This document shows positions 47,705 through 59,236 of a stretch of DNA of 64,000 bases, piece after piece. The position numbers were made by a program, and so were the translations under genes. The first letter of the stretch is position 1; each line of letters opens with the position of its first letter. The DNA comes from Hyaloscypha bicolor E (lineage: Eukaryota > Ascomycota > Leotiomycetes > Helotiales > Hyaloscyphaceae). Under the pieces are notes generated by a model. It was not told where the DNA came from. It searched no databases and was given only the letters and a program-made list of their open reading frames with translations. The stretch is taken from NCBI RefSeq assembly GCF_002865645.1, contig NW_020194518.1, forward strand, positions 62,001 to 126,000, given 5' to 3'.

Positions 47705-50700
47705 TCACTCAACCCACTCCGCATCATCCTCCACCCCATCAGTCGCATCCAAATCCTTTTTGATGCTCTCAAACAACGCCTTCGCGACGCAAGGCGGCAC
47801 CGCATTCCCAATCTGCTTCTTGACATAGCTGCCCTTGAAAATATGGCATTGTGGGAAGCCCTGCAAAGTCGCATATTCTCTCAAGGTGAAATCTCTCTTT
47901 CCCGATGGATGGTAATTCCCACCACCACTAGTAGTCATTGCTCGGGGAAGGATTTTACTAGCGTCCCAGGGTATCAAGGTCTTGTTGGGTGCGAATGTGA
48001 CTGCAGCGTGGTCATGGAGTGGGTCGGGGTGGAATGGATTCGGAGGAGGGATCGTCGAGAGGGCGGATTGAACTGAAGTAAAGGGCTTCAGAGGTGGATT
48101 GCCTCCACCGAGTTCAGAGTGTGTTGCGGCTGGCATCCTTGGGAGAATTTCGCCAGGGCTAATCAAAGGGGTCAGTCTCGGTCAAGGCTTGGAGTTTTGG
48201 AACAAGACCTACCAACAGGCAATGATGATCAGTCTCATTCGTCGCTGCGGCAGACCCTGGTGGCTTGTTAGCGGGTGCTTTAGGAGATAAAAGATGGCAG
48301 AGAGACAAACCCATTGAGCCAAAGGAATGATTGCCCATCGGATGGAGAAATCATGAGCCGTAAACATTTGGATTAGTGCATTGAAGTAGAACCTGAATCG
48401 CGGATGATTAATCCCAAACGTTTGTTCAAGTGTAACGATCCTCGGCCTAGTAACCTCAATCACAGCCTGCACAGCAAACAAACTTGCGGTGTTCATTTCA
48501 TCATCAACACCATTGATCGTATGAGCAGGCGAGAAGAACTGGCAGGGTGGAGACAAATGTAGAATGTCTACTTTGACAAGATGTGGATAGCGCTTCGCGA
48601 AGTCAACGAATTCGTGGGCAGGCTCGCGAAAGCATCTTGCGTAAGGGAAGTTGGCCTCCCAGGTCTCGCACGCTCGCTTCCAGAAGTCGAATCCCCAGAT
48701 GACGCGAAGACCTGCCATAGCAGCTCCTCGAGTTGCACCACCAGCTCCGCAGAACGAGTCACCGTAGGTCAACCTCTGACCAGCGGTTCTCATGCTTCGT
48801 GGCCGTACGGTGCGAGAGTTTGTTCGTATTGAGCCTTTGCGAGGAGGTGTTGCCAAGTCGGATTGGGTGAGATCAATAGCAACAGATAACCTTGATGAAA
48901 GGTCTATAACCTTTGGGTTGGTCCTGGATCCCGTTTTCTGACCAGGCTGCAGACTCATTCTTGACATCTCCTCCCTGGTTTCCTTCACGGATTCCTCTTC
49001 TGCACGTCTCATTTTCTTCTGACCTTGTCCACGGCTAGGGACCCGCCTCGAAGAGGAAGCTCCTAGCTGGCTATGCTTTCGCTTGGGGACTTTGGGATGG
49101 GAACAGCTTTCTCTGACGAAGTTCCGGAGGTCCTCTTCGTCAGAAGAGTCGTCGATTGAATGAACGTGCACGAGAGAAAATTCATCAGCTTCTTCTGAGC
49201 TTCTGATGCTGACAATACTCCCTTGGCGACTCTCTGCAAGAAAGATGGCCCCCCCTTTGTCAATAGTAGGTTGGTAGGCACCGCCAAGAATAGTTTCACC
49301 CCGCCACTTGAATCGACGAGCTGCGTCTGGGGTAGAATATCCCTTGGTGCACTCATCCAGGATGAGACGCTCCAAGGATCGTTCTTCAAAAGTGTTATGA
49401 TATCTGTTGATTGCAGAGGCGTATCGGCAGGTGTACTTCCAGCGAGCAGTTAAACCACCAGTTTCGAGCGCCGCATCTTTAGTGTTGAACTCATTGAAGT
49501 CTAAATTCCTATTGATGGGGAATTTCTCGTTTGTGTATCGCACGTTCCGAAGTTGGACGACCTCGGTGAGCGGAGTTTCAACAATAGCTTGCGCCAGCGG
49601 GTCTCTGTGATCGTCGAGATCAACTTCAAGGAAAAGAAGACACTCATTCATCTTCTTCTCGAGCATCCCGTTCATATCTCGAGTTCTCTGAAGTCGATGC
49701 CCACGTAATGTCACCGCCTTCGTCTGAGTGTTGAGTACGACATCCTTGATGCGCAGAAAGCTACCATCACTCAACTCGACTGTCTTATTTGGGATGAGCG
49801 TGCTGCCAATGTGCTTGAGAGACTCTTTTCTCACAAACGGGAAGACAATTTCGGTATTTCGGGGGTCGATCTTCACTGCTCTAGAAGGTTTTCTGCCATC
49901 TTGTGGTCTTGCCTCTCCAAAATAAGCCTCTTCAATCTGCAGCACTTGATCATCAAGTTGTAGCAAGTCGTCTTCGATTTCCTCAAGATCAATCAGCTCA
50001 TCGTCGGCGGTGGGGAGTCTTCTCAAACTTCGAGTCAGTGCATTCGGTGGTTCATCTCCGTCTTTGTCATCGTCATCTAGCAAGATATATTGCTGGAGTT
50101 GGCCAGCTCCGCTCTTTGGGACGAGAGAATAAGATCCGTTGTCCCTAGATCGCCCTTTTCTGTTTGGGCGTTCCGCTGTTTTTCCTTCGGCTTCTCCACC
50201 AGAGTCATTGGCCAGAAGTTCAATCGGTTCTCCAGCAGTTCCGCCCATTGATGTATTGATCCATGACTGCTCTGTAGGCGAAAGCGAAAGAGTACATGAT
50301 CTCTCACGCTCTTTCGATGCGCTGCTCATCGACGAGATTCTGGAAGCATGACTGGGCTTGTTGGGCTGAATTGGCGTCATATTCTCTGATCGAGGTGTCT
50401 TAGGACTCCAATCAAGACTTCGAAACTGTGAAACGATAGAAGCTTTGGGTAACTTCGAAGTGCAACGTTTATCCAGAGATTCCGAGATATGTTGAACGGC
50501 AGGGGTGGTTTGACGAGAGGTATTTCCCGGAGTAGATGCTGGCTTGGCGACTTGCGAAGAAGATGAGTAAGAGGGTCCTATTCATGGAAAGTTAACAAGT
50601 GCTGTAACGAAATGATGAACCGCAAGCTCCAGCGTGTGAAATCCGATCCACTCAGAACTCTTCATGAAGCAGCTGCAGCCAGCTCGATGTGATGTGATGA

Positions 50701-50840
50701 TAAAGGATTCTGATCGAAGAGATGACAACAGAAACTGGAAGGTGAATCATACCATGATAATGGATTATCAAATCGTCATCTACTGCCACATCATCTTCAT
50801 CATCAATGACGATGATAGATCGATGCCGGAGTGGAGCCAT
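47705..50840 (-). CDS. rid: RID/DmtA-type cytosine-5 DNA methyltransferase
   Basis: Fungal-specific cytosine methyltransferase of the RID/Masc1 group, required for repeat-induced point mutation in Neurospora and for related premeiotic repeat methylation in Ascobolus. Exons are 50840-50753, 50577-48311, 48256-48213 and 48158-47705, giving 950 residues with phases consistent. The acidic N-terminus has IIVIDDEDDVAVDDD, followed by a low-complexity region and a BAH-like part around DGSFLRIKDVVLNTQTKAVT. Catalytic motifs are SFCGAGGATRGAAMAG (I), LSPPCQFFSPAHT (IV, catalytic Cys), TLEQTFG (VI, the EQT variant typical of RID where most enzymes have ENV), WGLPQRRMRLI (VIII, formed by splicing out a 54-nt stop-free intron) and KQIGNAVPP (X). 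It looks intact. Confidence 0.94.
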
Positions 50841-52931
50841 CGCGATGTGAAAGATCTGTGCAGGTTTCAATTAGTTTGCGGTTATGTAATGTTGGAGGTT
50901 TTCTCTTGATATGGGGTTCGCTCCTCAGTGTCTAGACACTAAAAGGCAATATAGGATAGAGTGTATGAGGGAATAATGACGGGAAGTGGAGAACCTTAAA
51001 GTGAGATATTCACCGGCTCGGATCGAGGATGCAGGAAGTACCTACAAGATTTTAATTCCTTCTATGCTCTCACAGAACGGAAATTTGTTTTGGCATTAGG
51101 GTTCGCTCTTCTGCGTCACCCTTACAACTGCAGTTTGGAGGAAAGTATTCCGACAAGAAATTAGTCGAAGGTAGGCGCCTTGACTGGAGGCTTCCGCAAC
51201 AAGGAATTTGACTAGATAAATGTGGTACTCTGAGATGTGACAGATCTGTGAAAGATTCAATGCCTCCTGGAACGTGGTAGTCAGAAACTCGGCGTAGTAT
51301 TGGGATTCGCTCCTTGATGTCTTTGTGGTTAACGGGATCTGGAGGCGAGGGCACCGGAAGGTATGGAAGTCAGGGGATGTATCTTGGAATGAGGCTCCTT
51401 CGATTAATAATTCACCAACTAGGCTCAATTGCAGAGGCGGTCAGCTTGTACGATTGCCCCGCAGTTGGAATATCCCGCAGATGATATCGGAAACCTTGGG
51501 AATTTCTGGAGAGTTATAATTGCTTAATTAAGGGACCTCATTCAAGCTTTGTTAGGGTCCACGCCTCTCATTGCTCACTTTCTGACGAAGATCTGGTTAT
51601 AATATCACGATTTATGCTCTTCACAACATCAACAGACCTGAGACAATAGTTTCTGAGGCTGCTTTTCTTGACGTTAGAAAGTGTTTCTTGAAGGCTGACA
51701 ATGGTCTAGTCTATCAATAGATCCTGGGTGTCTGCAGGTATTCAACACAGATAAAAAGACGACAGTAGTGTTGTTTCTTGTCAGCCTTTGTCCTTTGATT
51801 CAAAAGGAGACTGATATCCTAATGAAATAATGCTGTGCTCAGAGCCATGAGGGAAAATGACGCTACATTTGACAAGACAATAATTGTGGTGTTTAAATAC
51901 GCTGCTGCCTAGCTCCTGACTAAGTAATGACTTGATGATTGGTTAACATCAGTAACTGAAACATGATAGAGATAGTTTGTCTTCATTGTAGACATGTGAC
52001 AGAAAATGATGAGAACTTGAAGCAAGACTTCTTTAGAGGCGAGGACTGACCGAAATAAGAGATCTATCTATGGCAATGGCAGTAAATGATTGCTTAACCA
52101 TTAACCTCTGCCTTCCGTGTTCGATCAAGCATAATTTTGCCAGGCTAGCCATGTTGAAGGAAATGGGATTTGAGGACATTGCAATTTGTTGCGGAGAAGC
52201 TTCATATCGGAACACGGGCAATCAAGTTACGTTAGCGCCATTCCTTATCGATTGGCCAATCGGAACCTCTTACATCAACGCACCAGGAGAACACCATAGG
52301 AATTGTTTAACTGTGAAATAATTTTACAGAATGTTATAACAGAAATCTCAAGCCCAGGAATTCTCTATTTTCCTATTAGCAGACTGCAGCATCAGCTTGT
52401 TCTGGAATGTCATCCTAACCGTTTAGCTGCACCCCACATTCCACTTTTGGTGGAACCGAGCCTAGCCACGAACATAAAAAGTTCGCAACGCGAAGTGGGA
52501 TGAATTCTAACTACTTCAAAATGTGGCCAATAATTCCCGGCAACGCTACGCAACTTCACACTCGACTTGAGAACCACCCCCCTCCGGAGAAGAAGAAGCC
52601 CCTTGGTTGAGAATGCTTCACCCTTTCCGCCATTAAACCCACCCCGTTATCAGTTAATCCGAGACGCGTCTCGAACAGAAAATTCTTCAACAGCAACACT
52701 GACGTAAGTTGCTGCTCTCTTCTGTCTTCAGCAGTGTTTTGCGCATGGTCTTCTGTGGTTATGATGATAGAAAACTTTATTATTAAGATGTTAGACTTCC
52801 TATTCAACGTTGCGGATGAAAATTTTGCCTGAACCACACACATCTCTATCCCTCATTTCAAGCAGCTACATTCCTGAACACACTGACACGGTGATAGGAA
52901 CTCCTAGAACTCAAAATCACCTGCTGTCGCA
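50841..52931. other. Gene-free interval, 2.1 kb
   Basis: Divergent region between the RID-like gene and ADE4. Only short unsupported ORFs (for example 52070-52321) were found. No clear repeat structure. Confidence 0.5.
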
Positions 52932-54758
52932 ATGTGTGGCATTCTAGGACTTATCCTCGGCCATATCGACGATCCCAGCTCGACGACTGCTGCTGCCGAC
53001 CTTCATGATGCTCTCTATTATCTCCAGCATAGAGGACAAGACGCGTGTGGCATAGCTACTTGTGCTTCGGGAGGCCGCATATACCAGTGTAAGGGAAATG
53101 GCATGGCTGCAAAGGTATTCAACGATGGTAGCCGGGTCCAAGATCTTCCCGGTTTTATGGGCCTGGGCCATTTGAGATACCCTACTGCTGGGAGCAGTGC
53201 CAGCGCCGAGGCACAGCCGTTCTATGTCAACAGCCCATACGGGATCACATTCGCTCATAATGGAAATCTGATCAATGCCGAAGACCTCCGAAAGTTCTTG
53301 GACAGGGACGCACACAGACATGTCAATACTGATAGCGACAGTGAGTTGATGCTCAACGTTTTTGCCAATGAGCTCAACGAGACTGGAAAAGCTCGTGTCA
53401 ACGAAGAAGACCTGTTCAGCAGCTTGGAGCGGATGTACGGGAGATGCACTGGTGGTTGGGCCTGTACTGCAATGCTAGCTGGTTTTGGTATTCTTGGTTT
53501 CCGGGATCCGTACGGCATTCGACCACTCGTTCTCGGATCTCGACCATCGGGAAGTTTAGCTGGAGCTACCGATTTCATGATGGCCTCTGAATCAGTTGCT
53601 TTGCGCCAACTAGGTTTCTCCAATATTGTGGACATCCTGCCCGGCCAAGCTGTCATCATTCGAAAAGGCGCCGCGCCCGTCTTTCGCCAAGTTGTTCCTC
53701 AGCTTGCGTACTCACCAGATATCTTTGAGTTTGTTTATTTTGCGCGGCCTGATACTATCATTGATGGCATTAGCGTTCATCACAGTCGGCAAAATATGGG
53801 ATACAAGCTCGCAGACACCATAGTCCGTACGCTTGACGAGGAAACCGTCAAAGAGATCGATGTGGTCATCCCAATTCCCGAGACTTCCAACACATCAGCA
53901 GCAAGCCTCTCTGAGCGACTTAAGATTCCGTACGTTCAAGGATTCGTCAAGAACCGTTATGTGTTCAGAACTTTTATTATGCCAGGCCAAGGTGCTCGAC
54001 AGAAATCTGTGCGTCGAAAGCTGAGTACCATCCCTTCCGAATTTGAAGGCCGCACTGTACTTCTTGTCGACGATAGCATCGTCCGAGGTACAACCAGCAG
54101 AGAAATTGTTAGCATGGCCCGAGAAGCTGGTGCAAAGAAAGTTATTTTCGCTTCTTGCTCTCCTCCTATCACGCACGCCCACATTTACGGAATCGATCTC
54201 GCCTCCCCCCAGGAGCTCATAGCACACAACCGAGATCGTAAGGCAATTGCGGAGCACATCGGTGCCGAAGAGGTCATTTATCAGTCGCTTGAGGATCTGA
54301 AAGCAGCCTGTGCTGAGCTCTCTCCCCGGGGCCCAGCTCAGGAGTTTGAAATTGGTGTGTTCTGCGGTAAATACGTTACTCCAGTGACAGCTGGATATTT
54401 TGAGCACCTGGAAAGACTTCGAGGCGAGAATCGAAAGATGAAGGTCCTGGAGAAGGCAAAGGAAGCCATTATACACGGAGTTGCCGGCGAAACGGAGGTG
54501 GCAATGGTCACACAAGGTGCTAAGGTAAATGTGAATGGCCAAGTTGTGCCAGAAATCAATGGTACCGTCAAAACTGTAAACGGAGATGCGAATGGACATG
54601 CCAGACGCAAACGCGAGAGAGAGGAATCTGGTACACCTCCAGTCAGAGACCGCCACGATATCAGGTATGTTCGTTCCAACATTTTTAAGGGAGTAGAAGC
54701 TGACAGTAATAACAGTTTGCACAACTTTGCTACTGATCCTCACAGAGGGTATGAGTGA
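52932..54758 (+). CDS. ADE4: Amidophosphoribosyltransferase
   Basis: First committed step of purine synthesis, PRPP plus glutamine to phosphoribosylamine. Exons are 52932-54664 and 54716-54758, giving 591 residues. The mature N-terminus would be Cys2 ([11 protein letters not shown]), the glutaminase nucleophile. Then come [49 protein letters not shown] and the PRPP loop [18 protein letters not shown]. The 51-nt intron (54665-54715) is a multiple of three without a stop, so the frame also reads through it; splicing gives the expected DISLHNF-like end. No frame damage. Confidence 0.96.
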   Translation: MCGILGLILGHIDDPSSTTAAADLHDALYYLQHRGQDACGIATCASGGRIYQCKGNGMAAKVFNDGSRVQDLPGFMGLGHLRYPTAGSSASAEAQPFYVNSPYGITFAHNGNLINAEDLRKFLDRDAHRHVNTDSDSELMLNVFANELNETGKARVNEEDLFSSLERMYGRCTGGWACTAMLAGFGILGFRDPYGIRPLVLGSRPSGSLAGATDFMMASESVALRQLGFSNIVDILPGQAVIIRKGAAPVFRQVVPQLAYSPDIFEFVYFARPDTIIDGISVHHSRQNMGYKLADTIVRTLDEETVKEIDVVIPIPETSNTSAASLSERLKIPYVQGFVKNRYVFRTFIMPGQGARQKSVRRKLSTIPSEFEGRTVLLVDDSIVRGTTSREIVSMAREAGAKKVIFASCSPPITHAHIYGIDLASPQELIAHNRDRKAIAEHIGAEEVIYQSLEDLKAACAELSPRGPAQEFEIGVFCGKYVTPVTAGYFEHLERLRGENRKMKVLEKAKEAIIHGVAGETEVAMVTQGAKVNVNGQVVPEINGTVKTVNGDANGHARRKREREESGTPPVRDRHDIRYVRSNIFKGVEADSNNSLHNFATDPHRGYE

Positions 54759-56470
54759 AATTCGGGTTGGAGAATTGACGCTGTACTGGATATCGTACAC
54801 ATAAAAGTGGCGGTCTCCTTGACTTTTCATGGAGTTTAGCTTTGCATGTACTGTAGAATCTTTGCCCTTTTAAGATACTCTCCAAGCAGATCCTGTGATC
54901 CCTTTCCGAAAATTCTCCCATCATAAGCTTTGCATATGGTCCAAGCAGGTATTTCCAAATGTTGTCTCCCTTCCTTCAAGAGATGAATTACACTGCCTTG
55001 TAAAGTCCTTTTTTGGCACGGCGCAGGACCAAGCTGCGCTGATGCCACTCAAAATCTCTGTGATAGCCCGAAGGGGAAGTGTAAAAGGAGGCGATGCACG
55101 GACCTTCGCTTAATTAGCGAGTTACTAGCGCGAGGCTAAGACGACCTCGAACGTAGATCAGCCTTGTTGTTCATCATCGTCATTGACTGCTTCCCTTCTT
55201 CCTCAACATTTTCCACCATTCCATCCAAATCGCCTTCGGCAGAAAGGCAAATATCATGCGAAGGGTACTCCGCTGTGAACTGTTGGGTTTCTGCTGATTG
55301 CTTTGAGTTGTGTGACAGCTCGAGATCTGCAACTTCAAAACTCCGTTTTCGACTCGGTTTTACCCCTGTCCTCGGGTAGACACGGTATCCTTTCCAGATT
55401 TTGTCAGTTTAGGTCAACTTCCTCTCTTCTATAGAGACGATTAGTCGGTGTATCTGGGCTTGAAATCACAATACCTTGTGGTCACTTCAAACCTTGGAGG
55501 CGACCTAGGTTCTAGGGTGTTTCCTTCGAGCAAGCTCTCTGACAGTAGGGCTCATTCGAGTCCATAAGGTAAGCAGATTGTCATGTTTGTTTTAGTGTTA
55601 CCTTTCATTCCAGAGATGGATAGCATGCCCTGAATGTCCTCGGCTAACTTGAGTATCAGTAGAAGAAGCGCTTTCCAATCTCCCCTGCTTGTCTCTGCGT
55701 TCGGCAATCATTCCTCGGGCTTTAGCAACCCTCGTTGCACCTCGATCGAACCACTATCACAAACAACTCTTTTTCGCTTCCAAAATTAACTTCCTCACTA
55801 CTCCAACTACACCCGCCTTGTATTCAGTAAACTTCGATCAGGAACTCTTTCCGGCAACCTTCCAGCCTGCCTGATTATCGTTCCTCTTATCTGGGTCCCA
55901 AAGAACAAGTACCAGCAGTTCGATGTTTGGGAACTCGCTTTCCAGTCTCCCTTGTCAATTTCCGCCAAGATCTTCAACGCACCTTCCTAGAATCACCAAA
56001 TTTATAAAAGGTCTTTCACTTACTCACCCATCTTATGCTGTCAATTCTCACTGCTTTCGGCTTAAAGTATAAATCTTTCGGGTTGAGGTACAAATCTTGC
56101 CTGCAATCGCCATTTTAGGCTTAATGTGCAGTTCCCGTGCATTTGGGCTTCACAGATCTTGACAGTTCCTGCCATATTCAGCTTGGTGCGCAGTTCTCGC
56201 CTCCTTGGGCTTAATCAATCCTGACGGTACCCGCCATTTCCAGCTTGCGGTATCCACACCGGGATTCGCCTTTAACTTCGCTCCTCTTCTCCCCCTCTCC
56301 CACCGGCAACTCCTCTCTTCTTTATTCTCTGCCTGTCCCCTCCTGGCGTCCACTCCACCTTCGCATCACGATTTGCCGCAACTTCTTTATTCTTCGTCCG
56401 GCTACTGGCGCCCACTCCAACTTCACACCGCCTCTTCCGTACCAGTCTGGTTAATTGTGGTCCCTTCAAA
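54759..56470. other. Intergenic, 1.7 kb
   Basis: No supported gene. It contains the degenerate 62-bp direct repeats (56109-56255) just upstream of the glycosylase gene. Confidence 0.5.
56109..56255 (+). repeat. Degenerate direct repeat, about 62-bp unit
   Basis: Units begin at 56109 (GCCATTTTAGGCTTAATGTG), 56171 (GCCATATTCAGCTTGGTGCG) and about 56232 (GCCATTTCCAGCTTGCGG, partial). Units 1 and 2 share GCAGTTC.CG, TTGGGCTT and ATC.TGAC.GT in register. A weaker earlier copy may start near 56047. Confidence 0.75.
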
Positions 56471-58431
56471 ATGCCTCGAGTTACTCGTGCTACTGCCGAG
56501 CGTGAGGCAGCGTTCCTGGAGGAAAGCCTTGGTGCAGAAAGCCTCTCATCTCCTCTTGCAACACCCTTGGCAGGCAACGGATGTGAGTTTTGGAACCAGG
56601 TCATGGAACTCATCACTAATTTAATCGATCAGACAAGAATGGACAATCAACCCTTCTCGAAATCAAGGCTTCGAAAGGCATAGGTTCTGGTGCAATACTG
56701 CCGAGTCCCACACCAAGTTTCCCTGCCAAGAGGAAACGGGAGACAAGAAAAACCGTCCCTGAGCCCATTACGGGTGGATGGGACGTCCTTCCTCATGGAC
56801 TTGGCAAGAAGGGTGATCTGGCTGATAGATCGAACATTGACCAGGTATTATCTAATGAGGCCCAACCTACACGAGCTGGCAAGCGTCCCAGACAAGGAGA
56901 CATTGCAAGGGGCGCTGATTCCTTGATGCTCGAGGCCAATGGAGACAGAGTCAAGTCGGAGCATTCTACCAATGATGCCAATCTCACACAGTTCCTGATG
57001 AAGGTCGACGGTGCCGAAAATCGTGATGACCAGAAGTCAACGCCAAAAACTCCAGTTCGTAGCGGACGTGGTCGTCGCCGTGCGGCCAACACTGTCAAGA
57101 TCGTAGGTGAGGATGGAGATATCAAGGACGAGGCTTTCCAAGAGGACAAGCCGAAGAAGAAACGAACTCCTCGCATGAGGAAAGTTTTCGACACCTCAAA
57201 AGATGTTCTCGACAAGGTCGATGAGCTGATTGACGCTTCTGGAAATGCATCCAAGAAGAGAAAAAAGAAACACCCCTACGGTCTTACACCAGGCTATTCG
57301 CCATTTCTGGGACATGCCATGCCTACTCCTGACGCTTGCGAGGAGGTTAATCGGTTGCTTTCAGAGCTTCATGGTGCTGTTGAACAGCCAAAAGTGGTCC
57401 CACCACCATCCATGGACATTGCCGGATGTGGCGAAGTTCCTGACCTTCTTGATGCTATACTCAGAACAAGATTGAGTGCATCAACCACGGCCAACAATGC
57501 AAACTTGTCCTTGAAGGGTTTGATCGATAAATTCGGTTTGCGAGCCTCTGGTGTTGGCAAAGAAAGCGTGAATTGGGATGCAGTTCATGAAGCCGATCTC
57601 TCGGCCGTCATCGAGTCAATCAAGTCCGGCGGGTTGGCGAAGACGAAGGGCACTGATATAAAGAAGATCCTTGAAATGGTCTATGAGCGGAACCGTAGTC
57701 GTCGTGACGAGTTGCTTAAGGAGAAAGAGACTGGTGAGCCGGCAGATGCCCTCGGAGCAAACCATGAGACGCGAAGACAAAAGGATGTAGAGCTCACAAG
57801 GTTCGATGAGTCATTGCTTACAATGGATCATGTTTTCGAGATGACAACGGATGAGGCCATGGAGGAGATAACCAAGTTACCTGGCATTGGCGTCAAGACG
57901 GCTTCGTGTGCTATCCTGTTCTGCATGAAGCGTCCAAGCTTTGCTGTCGACACTCATGTTTGGCGCCACTGCAAGTGGCTTGGATGGGTTCCTGAGAAGG
58001 CCACGAGGGACCAGACATTCAGTCATTGCGAAGTTCGGGTGCCGGACCATCTGAAATATTCTCTACACCAGTTGTTCCTCCGTCACGGTAAGACTTGCGG
58101 CAGATGCAGAGCAAATACCAGTGCTGGAACGAAAGAGTGGGACGAGGCCAATTGTCCGATTGAGCACCTTGTTTCCCGTAACGAGGCGAGAAAGCAGCCT
58201 GGAGGAAGTCCAAACAAGAAGACGAAACCCATTGTTGGAAAGAAGGGAGCAAAGGGCAAGAAAGGCAAGAAGAGTGATTATGACGAAACTGAGGAGAGCG
58301 AAGCTGAAGTTGAAGGCGACGTCCCAAGTGAGGAGAGCGAGGCTGGAGATGATACTGCTGGCGAGGAGAATGAAGTTGAGGTTGAAGATGGCGGAGAGGC
58401 TGAGCAAATTGATGGTGATGAGAAGATCTGA
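56471..58431 (+). CDS. HhH-GPD DNA glycosylase (endonuclease III superfamily)
   Basis: Base-excision-repair enzyme of the helix-hairpin-helix-GPD family. Exons are 56471-56582 and 56633-58431, giving 636 residues. A long basic, unstructured N-terminus (rich in Lys/Arg, PFPAKRKRE-like) precedes the glycosylase part at about residues 230-530. The hairpin LPGIGVKTASCAILFCM has the Lys position used by bifunctional glycosylase/lyases, and the catalytic Asp lies in FAVDTHVWRHCKWLGW. A following HGKTCGRCRANTS...NCP gives three cysteines, not the four-Cys iron-sulfur motif of classical Nth. The C-terminal 110 residues are first very basic, then very acidic. Its substrate base is unknown. Confidence 0.92.
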
Positions 58432-59236
58432 GGTAATGTCGATCGAATCGACGGTGACGAAAGCTTGTCATGGATTTATTTGAGCTATGTGCCTTCTGCG
58501 CTGTGCCTGCATGGTTTCGACGTTGAATTAGCATGGACTTAGTGCTGCATTGGCTTTTATGGAAGGCAAAACAAGATTGAGATGTACTATAAAGCGCTAG
58601 GTCATTGAGTTCTCGTCGAGCTTATGCGATATAATATTCTACATTCTGACCATGGAGCCAATGCTCCGTTGTGGCCTGGGGCATCCTGAATTTAAAAGAC
58701 TCATCGTTCCAGAAAACTCAGAACATTGTAAACTCGTACCTGTCGACGTAACAGTGGAACATTGTGATCTTGTCAAAATTTCCCCAAAACTCTCAGCTAC
58801 AAGGCTTGGATCACTACTAATATATTTCAAGACTTTCCGCAACGGCTTCACTGAAATCTCAGTCGTCCGTATCAAAATCGATGTTTTCTCTAAAATGCAT
58901 CTTTTGCCCCCAAATCCGCATAGCGCTCGCTGCCTAAAGCAGGCATACGAGGGGTGGGAGGGCCGAGGGAGCTCAGGCTGAAGTGAAAGTTGGCGCTAGC
59001 AGGGATTCTCCTTCCCCAGATCTCAAAATTATCGACGCGTGAGGCTCAACGTTTCCTTTAAATACCTTTTCAGGTCTGCCCGCTTCAGCACGTTGTCCTT
59101 ACCTCAGATGCGATTATAGCAGGCACAAAGCTCATCTCTTTGTAATTTTTTGCGATTGACGATTTGCGAGTAGTGTACACAACGGTGGTGGAGCGTGACA
59201 CGCAGTGAGCTCCAGCTCGAATCACGAATTGCCAGG
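58432..59236. other. Intergenic, 805 bp
   Basis: No supported gene. A plus-strand ORF at 58652-58981 has no recognisable features. Confidence 0.5.

Noticed and set aside
53895..54830. 311-codon minus-strand ORF
   Set aside because: Lies antisense across ADE4, whose protein is fully conserved in sense. A shadow frame.
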